Source of the DNA: Aquila chrysaetos chrysaetos
Lineage: Eukaryota; Chordata; Aves; Accipitriformes; Accipitridae
Length of the DNA: 64,000 nucleotides
NCBI RefSeq assembly: GCF_900496995.4
Contig: NC_044006.1
Location: 39,693,120 to 39,757,119, forward strand
Direction of reading: 5' to 3'
Shown here: positions 33,960 to 48,900 of the stretch, piece after piece
Layout of the letters: every line of letters begins with the position of its first letter
Numbering within the stretch: position 1 is the stretch's first letter
Program-made: the position numbers and the translations under genes
Notes under the pieces: model-generated
The model's database searches: none
Seen by the model: the letters and a program-made list of their open reading frames with translations, nothing else
What the model was told of the DNA's origin: nothing

Positions 33960-36900
33960 CTGACAAAGAAAAAAAGTAAGAAATGAGAACAGAAATATTA
34001 ATCATGAACTAATCTCAAAAAGAATGACTGGTTAAGAGGTATTTCAAGCACTCATTTCTTAAAAATGCCAGGCCTGTTTAAGGATAATAAGTATCAAGAT
34101 TTGAGGCTTCCAAAACCATTTGTTCTGCTGGGGATTTAGATCAGTACTTCCAGTTGGAATGCACAGGATATTAGTCACTGAAGAGAAACATGGCTTACAT
34201 ACAACTAAAAATCCCACATTCAGATGAAAAAAAATAGGTAAGTATCTCTAATACAAATACAAGAGAAATGGAAACATGATGAATTATCTCTTACAGGCAT
34301 CAATCCCACCTTAAGAAAAGTAAATACTTTGCTTAATAGTTTCTGGAATAAATTTTGCAGTGGGAAATACCAGTATAAAGTTTGGAATTAACAGAGGAGG
34401 TTTACTGGAAATGAAAACAAAAGCTACAAAGGGAAAATTTTTCTCCAAAGTATAATATGTACAGTGAAATAATTTAGGTTTAGCTCACATCTCATTTTGA
34501 ATTTTTAAATGTAAAAATACTAAATTATGCATATAACTTCATCCTCTAGGATGTAACTGAACTTAGACTTTAGATATCATCTCTGTACATCGCCATTATA
34601 TTTACCTGTAACATGTGGCTGAAGTTCTTTACAGATCTGTGAACTCTGTTGGGTAACATGGAAATGACATGTGATCTTTCCAGGAAATGCATTCATCAAA
34701 CCGAGAATATTTTTCTGTAATGTTAAACACACTTGCTTATACCACAGGCCATTAGGTCAAAACAGATGTATGCATACAGTCCCACAACACCAGAGATTAC
34801 TACCAAGTACCAAGACTCTTGCATTTCAGCACTGAGAACTTGATGGGCTTGATTTCACAGGGCTGACCTGCACACGTAAACGCAGTTTCCGAATCTGGAA
34901 TGTGAATACACTACCAGCAATGTTGTTAGTGCTTTTTTTCTCCTTTTTTACACTAGGTTGCAAGTTGTAAGATTTGGACCTAAGAACCAGTTATGTCCTT
35001 TCCCGATTTCCTCCTTCCACTTCCATAGTGGTTTTCCATTTAAAAAAAAAAACCCTGCAGTATGCATTTACCATTTGTTAGGAACTTTTTGAGTCTCATC
35101 TGCTTTATCTGGTAAGATTACTTGACCCTTTACTCTCTCGTGTTCTCCAAGTAAAACCAACTACAGTGTAACGCTAATGCTATTTTTACCAGAGTAGAAA
35201 TTCTGTAATTTTCAGTTCCCTAAGTCACAGCTGTGATAGTTACCACCAAAAACCCAGCGGCTTCAGTTCAAATCATAGTAAAAAAAACCCCAAATCTGTC
35301 AGTCAGATGCTGTAGTTAGTTCTGAAACTAAATTTAGTTACTGTCTAGATTCTGCACTATTTGGGATTTTCACTGCTGGAACAGACACTGGAAATTCTTT
35401 CTTAAAATATTCTGAAATAAAAATAATTTCTACTCTGTGAATAGGTAAATTAGCTTGTTTTGTTATGTGTTTGCTTACTAACTAGTTACTACACTGAACA
35501 GTCTGCCATGGGTTGCTTAACAAAAAACACCAGATAGATTCTACTTTATAGACAAATCTGTTTCCGATTCCCTAAAAAGACATGGATGAAGAGCAGCACA
35601 GACAGACACTGCTGTACACTGTTCCACTAGCACCTCTAATATTGGCCTGCTTTCACTGTTCTGGGTGTGACTCTAAACTTCTGTGCCCTTTACGTGGAAC
35701 CACATACAATTTGATAGCACTTTTGAAACTAATCATGTCCTGTTGAGTTGAAGTCCTAGGACCAAGCCAGAAGGCATGCCTAAGGTAGGACTTCTCCAGC
35801 TTAAATAATCCTGCAGTCATTCACAACACCTACTTGTAACCTATCATGCTGTAATTCAGTGACATGGACAGAAAGTAGCAAATATCACACATGTGACATT
35901 GACCACCAAAGTACTATTTTCTAGTACCCTAACGGAAGAGACAGGCTCTCTTTAACTGAATGAAGGAGAATTTTAACAGCTCAGCAGGCTCTTTGCAGCT
36001 TAGTGAGTTAGTGTACAAAATGAAACAGACAGATAAGCTATATTGCTTCCCTAAGGGAAAAGACCTATCCCCAGTGTCCCAGCCACGATAAGGAAATAAG
36101 GGTCACATTTACTCCTCATGAAATCAAGAAAACCCAGTTAACTGACATCTTGAAGTAGCAAAGTTAGTACAGCAGCTTTTGTAATTCTAACACTGTATGC
36201 TTCTACTGTTTTAAATATCAAGACTTTCAAAAGTAGTGCATCTGCCTATGAAATGAAAGCACATCCAACATGAGTATTAGAACAATTACATTAGCGTCAC
36301 CCTTCATCCCTGTCAGCCTATACACAGCTGCTTCTTCAGGAAACAGGTCCTTCAAACCATTAGCGACAACCTAGCAGTTCCTCATGGAGATTTGTACAGA
36401 TGTATCTCACAACAGCATGAAGACTCTAGTGATCCTATTTCCTCAATCCTCTGCACAGAAGTAAAGAATTTTCATATATGTGTTCTGGATTTGAGGGACA
36501 CATGAAGAATGAAGGGAAGGATATATTTTAAGCGCTGCGACATTTCATTGTGTTCTCTTCTGTCCCAGAAGCTCTAATGCAAAAGCTCTGCTGTTGTAAC
36601 ACTGCTGAAGTGAAACTTGGGAAATGCTAACTCCTGCACTGAAAAAAACTGAGTATGCTTAGAACAGACTGGGAGATTAGTAGTTGGCCAAATGGAAGAG
36701 TAGATAGGTTCCAGTTTATTATTGCGCTGCTAGCAACAAACAAATGACTTCTCAAAGAAAGCAAACCTCTTTGTATCTAGAAATATGGTAGAAGTACAGA
36801 ATTAAAACTAGTGATGGATCCTATACACAATTGCTGGAATCATGATAGATTTTCACTTTTATCTTACAATCAAAAGCTTTCAACATTTCAAAGAAACCTA

Positions 36901-39900
36901 AATCATTAGGGATGCTTCTTTACAGAAGCTGCGCTAATTTGACCCTAAAATCTTATCAGTGACCCTTAATGGCTGAGTGTGACAACCGATCTTTAACTGA
37001 TAAGTAAATGTTGATGAAGTACTATACAAACAATTTTTCAAGTGGCTATAAATACTTCATTCATATATTAGTATCCAATAATAACTAATGCATTATCAAT
37101 AAAGCTCCCCTATTGTTTTAGAAAGTTTCCTTTGGATATAATTGCTCTTGCTAGTCTTTAAATTCAATACAATCTATACTGAGACTGTGTGGTTACAGTA
37201 TTATAGCATATAGCATTGTGCATAATATTAGTGTGTATATACACATACATATTATAGTATATATAATCTTTAGTATACTATGATGCTTTTATGACATTAT
37301 AGTAAAATGTAGACATTTAGGGCTAATTGACTTATCAGTGAAGTCAATGAGACCAGGTATGTCCAGTAACAACCTTAATTTGTACACTAGCATAAGTAAT
37401 TAACAAAACACACATAGGATTTGAAGCAGGAAGTTACTTTTGTCTCTGCACAGCATCTTACACAGAGGGACTCTTTGGAATTTGGCAACAGAATGATACA
37501 CACACTGAGAGCTGAATATCTGAGATCTATTTTTTTAAAAAACTTTTTATTTACCTTAAATAAGAGTTCACTTGTATTTTTTGCACTGTAGTACAGCTTC
37601 ACTGTTCCCATTTTGTATCCGTTTCCTTTACCCTCTTGGTATCCATGAAGATCTACTATATGCAGCAGTATAGAAAACAATGGATTAATTCCAACACCCC
37701 CTGCTATCAGCACTAGTTTTACAGGGGAGTCACCAGGCTGAGGATCAAAGAAGAAATCACCTCCCACTCGCAGAGCCACTTCTGAGTCAAGAGTACACTA
37801 GGATGGAAAAGAAGATACTTAATTTCAAAACTAAAAGCAAAAGTTGAAATATTATTCTTCTTGCACCACAGTCACAAGACTTGCTGGGCTGTGATTTTTT
37901 ATTTTTATTGACCAGTGAGGAAAAACTGAAGTACTTTAAAATAAACACAGTTTCCAGCTATCTGAAGTAATCTATTTCAGTGTCTCTAGGGATCTACTTC
38001 TATTTTCAGAAGTTTCAGTCTTCTGATAAGGCAGGATGGTGACTCCCCCTTCCCACCCCCATAAGTGTTGAAGAGGGATGATTCATGCACGAGTTTTTCA
38101 ACAGCAGTATGTGGTTGTGAAAACCTGAGGTTAACATGCGAGATCACACTTTTACCCAAACCCAGTCTCATGTCAAAAAAGGCCTTGCTATGAGGTCACA
38201 GAAGGAAGTCAGAATGAGTTGCACAGACGCAGAAGGTTTTTCCATCCCCATTCCTAAAAAATAAAAAACACCCAGAAGTGAAGCAAGTATCCACAAGAAT
38301 ATTTCTTGCAGAACCACTTCTGCATTTGCAACTTCAGAGTTGTAGAAGAAGAAAAATCAGGGGAAAACATTCTCTCTTCCTCTCCACTTGTACATAAGAA
38401 ATTATTTCTTAGCGAAATTTGCCAAAGCATGTTTTTTTCGATACATGGAAAACTAAAGCTACAACAAAAAAAACCCCATTTGTGTCAGTATCTTCTTGGT
38501 AAACCAGCACTGCATCCCAGTATGAAGGATGAAACTGCAGTACAGAGAAGTCAGGTGAGTTCTTCCACATCACTGCAAGCTAACAGAACAAATAGGAGCA
38601 GAAAACAGAACTCATTTCAGGCCATGTAGAGGGTTTAAAAAATAAAACAAAAGAGGATAGGGAAACCAAGTAAGGTGGGAAAGGAGGAGAGAAAAAAAAG
38701 GAAAGCTACAAGAACTGCTGAAAAATTAGCAGTTAGTCACTTACAGAATAAAAACACTTCCTCCTTGATATCAGGAAACAGTAATCGAAACAAAAGGATT
38801 TCCATTAATGACAACTATATAGTAAGCAAAGGTCTAAACACATAACAATTCCACCAGGAGGAATAAGGAAGCCCTTGGATGCAGGTACTGCACAGAACAC
38901 AGAGGTTCCTAAATTAGTGAGCATGACCATTAAAAAGTTTCTTGCCTTTCTTAATTATTGCATAAAGTATTATCTCTCAATTATAGTGTAAGACAATCAA
39001 CATTCATTATCTGAAACTAATTTCTCTCCCCTTCAATGTGCACTGCCAGGCTTTCCCATCATGATTTGCTCTGTTTTAGAGATGCGTGAATCCAGAAGTG
39101 TTCCAGATTCATGTAGCAGAAGGAGGACATAAGATTATGGTACCCTTTGTGGAAATAAGCATTTTTAGGGAGAAATAATCTCATTATTGTCTAATCTGCC
39201 TCCTTAACCAGCTATATCTCATCAAGATTGGACGTAGGACACAGGAAAAATCTCTCTTAACCAGCAGTCACCCACATGTTTCAGTGCTTTAGCCATGCCA
39301 ATGGTAACAGTAAGTCAGTATTCACGAAAAAACAGTAAAATTCTGGAGTAATACGGTGAGAAAGTGTTGTCCTTTAACCTAGTTTGTAAATACGGCATTG
39401 AAACAGCTTAGGCAGAAAAGTGAAGCAATCAATACATTACATGTACATTTTTCTAAAGAAAAGGCGGTATTTTCCTAAAGCTATAAGGTACTCTGCTAAA
39501 ATTATGATTTTATATACAATAACATTAGAAAAAAAACCTCTAAAAAACCCCAGATACAGTGAGTAAATTAGTACTAACTATTCCCGTAACATCTTTTACC
39601 CCAAGATATCAACTTCCCTTAGAAGTAACTTTTAAACAATTAAGTACCAGATTTTTTTCACCATATATACAATCTTTTCAAATTCTAGGTTGCTATTTTT
39701 TTCTTCTTCTTTCCTAAGGAAAAGAATGCACTTTTGTTTAGCTAAAATAATCCATATACACCCTGGAGGTTCCTCCACAGCATCAGGTTTGACCTAGCTT
39801 ACCCACTAACTAAAGATTTTCTTATAAAGTCAGCCAGAAAACTCAGCAAGAGCAAACTGATTTATGACATCCAAAATCCTAAAAGAGTCTCCAGAGACTG

Positions 39901-42900
39901 GGAATTATGAAGTTAGGTCTTCATATTCTTTAAAGAGCAATATGAAAAAACAGATCCTCTTAGGCATTATGCAGTCTGCTGGCACGTGCACTACAAGTTC
40001 TACACAACATCTCAAAAAGGTTATTTTGTTTATGTTCCAGTGGAGATAACTTGATATGACACCAATTAAAATACTGTGGATGGTCACATGCTAACTACTA
40101 GATTAGCAGCACTTTGCATATTCTCAATTCTAGTATATTTGCATCAATCTTTACTGTAACTCGTTGGCCACTGAACAAAACTGCCATATTTGTAAACCTA
40201 GAAGAATCCGTCAATTTAAACTTCACAGCCACATTTAGGAAATACAAATGCCAGGCAGAGAACAGTAAATAGGACAGATCACAGAGGGGTGTGAAAAGAA
40301 CAGAAGTTGATAGGACAGATCATCTATGAAATATGATCAGCAGCAGAAACAGGACTCTTCTGACTATAACTAAATGGGGTAAATGGAAGAACAAAACACT
40401 GCAAGAGGCCAAAGTGTCAGACTTTACTTTTAACATAGCAAAAATCAAGCCTTGAGTTATGTCAATATTACAAAAATATTGCATATTTAAAAGAATACTA
40501 TCAAAATTCTAAAGTATTCTGTTGTTTTATCATTTCAGAATAACTGAGCTAAATACCTCCCTTTGCTACCCCTTAATAATCTATATTTATATTTATCTGA
40601 CAATGCTTCCCAGTTTCTGTTTGCAGAAACGGCCAAGAATGATGGCAAGTTATCAGATGTAACTTTGTAACGTGTAACACAACCTGTTCTCAGGGACACA
40701 AGTTAGAACAGAGGTTTTTCAACATTTTTCAGTTCATTAATTCCAAAGGAGTGAGAACCCTTATATGCACCAAGTACAATATCACTGTAAGTCCACCAAG
40801 CACAAGTGGAGTGAAAAGATCACAATAACCATATTACCACATAAACATCCAATTTCTAACCCTTACTGAACAAAAGGTTTTAAAGATTTCCATTGTATTA
40901 AAAATGGTTGAACAAGTCAACAGTAGTTTTGCACTCAATAGCAAAAAGTAGTCTGAAATCACACACACCACCCCCTCCAAAAAAAAAAAAAAAAAAAAGA
41001 AGGAAAAATAAAAAGCCGAATCTCACAGTTAATCTCATTTACCTCAGTGTGAATCCAGTGAGCAGGAGGATGAACAGTGTGCTTTACTGCCAGCTCTAAT
41101 ATTCCTTCTCGTTCCAACAGGCCAGGGCTTGAGCATATTGAGAATCCCCCAACTACAGATACTCCAGGAATAAAGAAATCAACCCTAAAAATAGACCAGA
41201 AACAAAAGTTTAATAAAAAGCCAACAACCCCAAACATGGAAAACAATAACCAAAACAAAATGGCTGCCTTTGTTTCAATTATCCTTCCTTTACAAAGACA
41301 TCTTCATTTCCCTAACATAACTTTTCCAAAAAAGGACTTAATCTTGAGTAATGCCATTTCCTTAAAATTATTTTCATCTAGAAACATGTCATCACCTTTG
41401 TTAAACTATCAGGTTTTTAAGCCATTCTGCTTTTAGCATTAGATGCCACATATTACAACAGACTAGAATTCTAAGTGTTTAAATAAATCATTTGCGTATT
41501 AAACCAAAACCACAATATGGTCTGATAGAGTGGCTTAAATCCCACTCTTTTTGGTCCCTTTGATGGGGTCTTCAATTTTCAAACATAAGAAGATTGGGAA
41601 ACTAATTATAGGGAAATGATTTTCGATTAAACGCTTTCTTTTCTTAGGAAGATGAAATACCTGAAGTAAAACCAGTCTGTAAAGAATTTCTCCAGTGAAA
41701 GCTCAGTGACTAGAAGCAGAATCGCTTTACCTCTTGAACTGCAGTGCCCTCTGGTGGCAGATACCTCTTTCTAGTTGATAGGAAATGAAACTGGAATAAA
41801 TGACTACAATTTTTTTTTTAAAGTTAAAGTAAACCACACATGGGTTTCCACAGATTAGAAGGTAACATATGGCTAAGCTTTTGCAACACCAGCAATTAGA
41901 GAGTATGGAAGGCAAGCCATTACTACACAGGAGCTATAATTCATTTTCATAAAAGTAAGGCTTTGATATTCCAAATAGTACCAGAAAAGGTTAGAAGCTG
42001 GTTTATAATCTAACATTTAAACTCCTCTGTGTTGCATAAATCTCTAAATATTTCAGTTTTCTACAACACATAACAAAATCCCTATATTTCAAAAGAAAAC
42101 TAATGTTTAAAACTAATCGTGCTGCTCCACTTCTTAGGAAACAACCACACTCACACTAGTAAGCAATGCCAAGTACTAGAGAATCATTAGTCAATTCGAG
42201 CCTGAGTTAGGCTGGCTCAGTATTAGTTAAATGAGAATGCAACAAGAAATACAGACTGGCTTCCACTGCACAGATACTTTCTTTAAACAACAAGGGTGTA
42301 TTCTTCACAGAGATCACAAATTCTTGAGGGAGGAGAGAAGCACTTTGGATAGTTCACTGCTTTTTAAAGAAAAAAATCTTGCCTGCTGACTCCCCACAAA
42401 GCTTCACCCTTTGAAGAAAAATATCCTCTCTTTCTCTCAAAGAATGCACAAAGCATGATATATACAATACTATAGTGATACAATTTTTAACTTTATACTA
42501 ATAAACTTGATGGTGTATAAAGGTATCTGACTGCAAATAAAAGGTCAACAACCAAAAAAAGTTGAGAAGGCTTATTTTGCTGTCCTCAGCTTCTGCAGCC
42601 CCACTGACCATGGGGCTCAGCTTTCCTGGCAGTAAGGATCTAAGAGATTAGAAAGGACGACTCTTGTATTGCAGCATTTATTGTAGCAAAGAAAACCTCA
42701 AGATGCTACTAAAGCTCTTTACCACCCTCTAGTGGAAAACAATCTTACTACTTAACGAAAAAAAAAATTACATTTATGCTGTAAAGTAACAATTTCCATT
42801 CAAGTCAAAATGTTCTGCTTGACATATAAGGGAAATATTATTTGCACCTGGTGGGGAAACATTCATACAAAACCAAACACTGCTGTACAACCTAAATCAA

Positions 42901-45900
42901 ATGTAGTTTTCACCCTTCTAATGGACTAATGTAGGCGTGCATTTCTTTCTATGTTAGTATTTCTTTTCCAATTACGTAATTATGAGATATTTCAGGGCAT
43001 AGTGTACTATATTACAGTGGACTAGCTTGTATTTCTAATGGGTTGTCTAATCTTAGCTGTGTGTAGGAAGGATAAGAGGACTCCTGAAGAAATGCTATCT
43101 GTGACAGCTTAAGCGACAGGAGTAGTTGTAAGGAAAAAAAGAAATAAAAACCTATATAAACCCACAACAAGGAGAGGAGCAAAAAGATGTAAAACAGAGA
43201 TCTTACAGTGGTTTTTCATTTCCCTCCTTTTAAAGGCTACCTAAGCCCAATCTTTAAGAAACAATTAGCAATTGCTGGAGGAAGAGATCAGAAACAGTAA
43301 AACCATAAAGCTACTTCTTCAAAGTATTTATAACATGCATATACCTCAATGCATGTTTTAGTAAATCAAAATGGGTAAGAGCAACAAGTCTCTTCATTAT
43401 TACTTGAAGTCAGATAAAGACCAATATCTGCCAACATGGTTGCAAAACAAATTCACTTTTGCTTCTGAAAAACTTGATAATTAGAACACTTTCAAAAAAT
43501 ATATACATTTTAATGGCAATCTTTGGCTGTTATCTTACTATAGCAAATTCTAACAAGTTAGCCTTTTCTACTCAGGAAATTGTGGCCTGGTGTTTTGTAC
43601 TGCTCATCAAAAAATGCAACCATAGTTTATAGCTACAAGTATAGAAAAGTTGTATACCTTACAATAGCATCAGAACACTTTCAAGGAAGAAGAAAATGAA
43701 AAAGAGTAATTATAATTAAAGCTTTCAGTTTTCAGCATAATTTCTAAAACATTTTTGGAGGGTAAATGTACTTTCCAAGTACTGGCAAGCAAGAATTTAA
43801 TATGAGTCACTGCACATGTGCAAAAACTGCAGCAAATTACTCCACAAACAAATTATTGCAATCAACATCTTGTGTTCTGGTTCTAAATTTAAAAGCCAGC
43901 ATATTAACACTACATGAGTAACATATGCTGTTAATATCCTAGCAGCTATACTTTGATTCCAGCAAAACCACTTTCAGATGGCCTAAGCCAATAAAAAGTT
44001 TAAGAACATTTAAGTGTCCAATGCCAAAAGCAACTACTTATAGTTTTAAATTAATTTCTAAGAGGAAAAAAAAAAAGCAATTGAGTGGGAGTATTTTTAA
44101 CGAGGAAGGAAGACAAACATGAAAATCCACTATTTCCTTGGGAAAAAAGCTGTAAGGTTGCTTAAACAAACAGCTAATAATTTCAAAGGCTTAATAATTC
44201 AAGTTTTTTTATTTTGAAGTTTGCCTATCTATATTTATATATTAATCTGATCTAACAGGCTTACTTTTCAGAGTGGAAACTTCTAGGGGAAGAAATAAAA
44301 GCTAACAGGCATTTCTGATTCAATTATAAACCAAAACTAAGTAATCAGCAGTCTCAGCTCCGCTGTAAAAATAGCTAGTAAATAAAGACAGTAAAGGCAG
44401 CTTGCAGAATAAAGTGCAGTGTACTTCAAAGCACTCTTGAAGAAACAATGTAATATACATAAAACAGAGGAAAATACTGAAACAATCAAACTGAACATTT
44501 AAAGAATATCCATTTTTGTCCTTTTAAAATTAGTATTAGCATACTTAATAATGGCTATTTTAAAATTATGCCAAAAATCAGCTATTTGACAGAACACCCA
44601 ACCATAAAATATCGTATTATGTAAATTAACAATTTTTTCCAAGGCTCAAGTATCAAGGGCCTTTTAACATTTTGTTATAGTGGACTTCTGCTAGTAATTT
44701 CCCCCTCAAATATTGGAAGATCTTACCACTGTCCTGCTTTGAAAGTAAAATCTTTATTTGCAATAGCCAAACGAAGCCTTTTGACTGTCTCCGATTCATT
44801 GGCGATTCCACACACTTTTGCTTGTGAAATTACCTAACAAAAGGAAAATAAGCCATTGTGTTACGTAGATATCATTTGCAGTAAAAGTACTCAAGAATCT
44901 GTGTATGAGATATCTATCACTTTGCATGTTTTCTGTGGCATTTCATTATCTAAAGCACCAATATTTTTTCACTAGGGTAGAGAAACTATGGATTTAGACT
45001 ATGGAGAAAAATGGATTCACTTACATAGTTACTGAATGGAGAAATAGTTTTCTACTGATAGTCCACCATGTCTGTCACTTTTGGCAGGGTTATTCTAAGA
45101 TTGTATACAAACTTATTTTATTTCACTTGAAAAGAACATAACGATAAAGAGAAGTGATTGCTAGTTACCACTTCACAGATTCTGACATCTACAAAGCAGA
45201 TTCCTGTATCTTCCAGCAACAAAGTAAAAAACACCTCTGCTATAAAGACTGACAAAGGAAACTCTTAAAAGATCAGCTGCTACTGAAGTCCCAAGGAGAA
45301 TTCTGGATCTGTATCTAGTTTTATTTAAGTAATTAAATGCATTACTGGCAGAGTATGCATTAATGCAAGAAAAACAATAAGCCTTGTCTTACTGCATTTA
45401 CACACATACCCATTTGACCATGTATGTGATCTATGAACACAGGGAAACTGCAACACAAGCGTTCATTGCTAGTTAACAGAAGAGTTTTTGTTTGGCAACC
45501 GGATGGAAGAGGATCTAAGAGCCATAGTTGATACTGCCTTTAAAGAGATTAAAAAAAAAAAAAAAAAGAAAAGAAAAAAAGAAAAATAATGCTTTTCTAA
45601 ATGAAAAGCAGATTTTGCATCAGGAGCATCGGGGAGGGGCTCGCCACTTAAACTCTTTGATGCCCATCAGTACAACATGGATTTTTGTCCCCTCCCCCCC
45701 CTCTTCAGGTATTTTTGAGTTATAATTATTAACCATTTTCCTCTACAAAGAAAGTAATGTCCTAAATATTTTCTACACAGGACAATATACAGATTTTACT
45801 CTGTTAAAAAATGCTGATGTCATTTACCACACTAGGAAATACTAATAATGCCACCAGAACTCTACCATTTCTCATTTGTATAAGATCAAACAGATAAAAA

Positions 45901-48900
45901 AAAAAAATTAAACTTTAACCAACTATGCTCTAATTTAAAACACATGGCAGGAAATTAATTTATTCATAAAGCAACATCTGAACACGTCCACTGTCCCATT
46001 AAACAGCAGGACATTTGCCAATTTAAAATAAAGTAGCATACATTTCTTTTCCACTTTAGCAGACAGTGTTAAACGGGGAACACAATCACTCTAAGTTAAC
46101 AAGAGAAATGTCAGACACATGACTTAAATGGTTGTTCTGATGGAGAAACCTTAAGTCCAGGAAATGGACATTAAGTTTGGATCTTCTTCATTCCCTTCTT
46201 TACTCTTCAGTACACTCCCTAATTTATTCTTTGGCTGATACATCTGACAGAGCACTGGAAATGTAATTCTTAATCAGTATAAAGTTATTACAAAAATTGA
46301 ATTTAAGTCAGGGTGATCAAAGACATTCACCCAGTATTTTGAACCATCACAAGAGTATCCAACTGGCCCAGAACAAGGCTGCAGTGAGAGGGAGGAGGAC
46401 ACAGGACTCCAGACTTTGCTGTTGTATTTCAAGAAAGTGCTAGGCACTTTTTCTTGCCCTGGTCCTTCCCATTACCACTCTTCAACAGGCGATATCGTGT
46501 GGCGTGCAGCCTAATGCAACACAGACCTATGATTCTTTCATCTTTCTACAGGACTGAAATGGCCAAATAAGGCAATACAGACTGAGGGAAGCCAACTGCT
46601 GATTACATGGAATTTAAAACCAAGCAGAGGATTTAAAATAAACTGATTTTAAAGTGGTCAGAAATAAAGTAACAAAGAATAAATCAAGCATTAAAAAAAG
46701 AAACAGCATAATCCTCTGATATGCAGAGAATCTGTGGTAGCAAGAACTGAGCCCTGCTCTTTCACCTATGCTATACAGATTCCGTCTCTTCCTCAGGAAG
46801 AGTTCCCTGTACCACCTCAGAGTCTCCAACACCTCATAAGGATCCATTTTCCACGTATTTTCCAGCTACCCAGCATTTATGTTGAGCAGAATAAGTAAGC
46901 AAGCCATGCAATCAGAAATATCCCAGATAAAAAAAATGGTTGCAAGACTCAAAAGTGCAATCATTTTTTCCATGTCAGAAGCAAACAAGAATGCACATCT
47001 GACTGTACCTGCCTCTACACTCATTTTCTCCATCTACTGAGTTAATTTGGCATAACTTGGATCCACCCAAGCAGTTGTATGTCCACAAGCAATGCTAACG
47101 TGTGTAAGAGCTGACATTAGGTGTGAGTAGCTGAGGCACAGCTCTGAGACACATGGCTCCCAAAGCTGGCTCACACCTTGGCAGAACGAGGCTGCATTTG
47201 TCTCATCCATCTACAGCCTATGTCATTAAGTGCTGAATCTTCAGTTTTGGGGTTACCTATATATCCCCACCACCCAGCTTCCTTTCAAGAAGAATTCACT
47301 TGGCCTGTGACTTATTCTCAACTGTAGTGAGGGAAAAACCTAACAGAGGACTTAATTATGTATGCATATGCACATTAACATCTGTGTAGTGTGTCTGAGA
47401 ATATAGTTTGTCCTGCTGTGTGACACATGCAAGACTGGCCTTTCATGCATGACTACTCAAGACTGAGAGAACCTAACTAAACATGGAGAAAAATTGGGCA
47501 TAATTTCCCAACTCCTGGGAATTAAAGATGGGATTTTTCAGGCAAAAAAGTGCCCTACTTCTCCTGAAAAGTCTAAGAAAAATGCAGAATTGTTTCACTA
47601 CTGAAACATTTTTGAGAATTGAAGTCATATTCTGCCAGTATTCAAAAATTTCAAAACATCTACTTTAGCTAATTGCAGAAAGGAAATACCTACATGAAAT
47701 ACAAGAGTATGTTCACTTCTGAACATTATGAAAAAGAATGCTTACTGCACAAAACTGAGATCCAGAATAAGCATTTCTGAATTTTGATGGAGAACAATGC
47801 TCTATCTTCCTTGTACTTGTGAATTAAAATAGATACGAACTAAGATCCTTTTTACAACTGCCTATCATCTCTCCCTTCAAAATGTCTACACTTTATCTTA
47901 CCTCCCATGTTATAAAAGGACACTTTCCACATATTTTTTATATCAAATTTGAACCAGAACTGTAGATATGCATAAAATTCTGAGAAGGCTGTGTAGAGAT
48001 GACAGGTATCAGTGTGCTTTCATTACTTCTCATAATCCATACTTGACCAGAATTCTATTAAATTTCTTGTCCAACATAAAGTAAACAGCATCACGTCATC
48101 AATAATTTTTATAACTCATTGTCAAGGTTTAACCCCAGCCAGCAACTAAGCACCACGCAGCTGCTCACTCATTTCCCCCCACCCCTGCCAGTGGCGGGGG
48201 GGGGGTAGAAAATCGGGGGGAGAAGTAAAACTCATGGGTTGAGATAAGAACAGTTTAATAGAACAGAAAGGAAGAAACTAATAATGATGATAATAATATG
48301 ACAATAATAATAATAAAAGAATTGGAATGTACAAAACAAGTGATGCACAATGCAATTGCTCACCACTCGCTGACCAATGTCCAGTTAGTTCCCGAGCAGC
48401 GATACCCCCAGGCCAACTCCCCCCAGTTTATATACTGGGCATGATGTCACATGGTATGGAATACCCCTTTGGCCAGTTTGGGTCAGCTGCCCTGGCTGTG
48501 TCCCCTCACAACTTCTTGTGTCCCCCCAGCCTTCTTGCTGGCTGAGCACGAGAAGCTGAAAAATCCTAGACTTAGTCTAAACAGTACTTAGCAACAACTG
48601 AAGACATCAGTGTGTTCTCAACATTCTTCTCATACTGAATGCAAGACATAACACTATACCAGCTACTAGGAAGAAAATTAACTCTATCCCAGCTGAAACC
48701 AGGACATTCATTACATTTCACACACTGACCACAAAATACACTTATCAAATATCAATATCAAATATGAAAAATGAGGAGAAAAAGAAGTAAAACAGACTCC
48801 AGTAGAAGACAAAATGAAGCCTAAGAAAGAAATACAATTATCCAGTTTCTTCACACACAAAAAAAACGTACTTATATCCTGAAGAACAGAACACTAACCT

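Larger units (their letters stand above)
44834..48898 (-). other. OXNAD1: OXNAD1 intron of about 4.1 kb containing a solo LTR
   Basis: GTTAGT...TTGTTAG. It contains the sense-oriented solo LTR at 48120-48706 and an A-rich tract at 45551-45587. The rest is AT-rich unique sequence; a 77-codon minus-strand frame at 46614-46847 has no recognisable features. Confidence 0.8.

Noticed and set aside
48327..48545. 72-codon + frame near 48.4 kb
   Set aside because: It lies wholly inside the solo LTR, on its antisense strand, and has no viral gene features.
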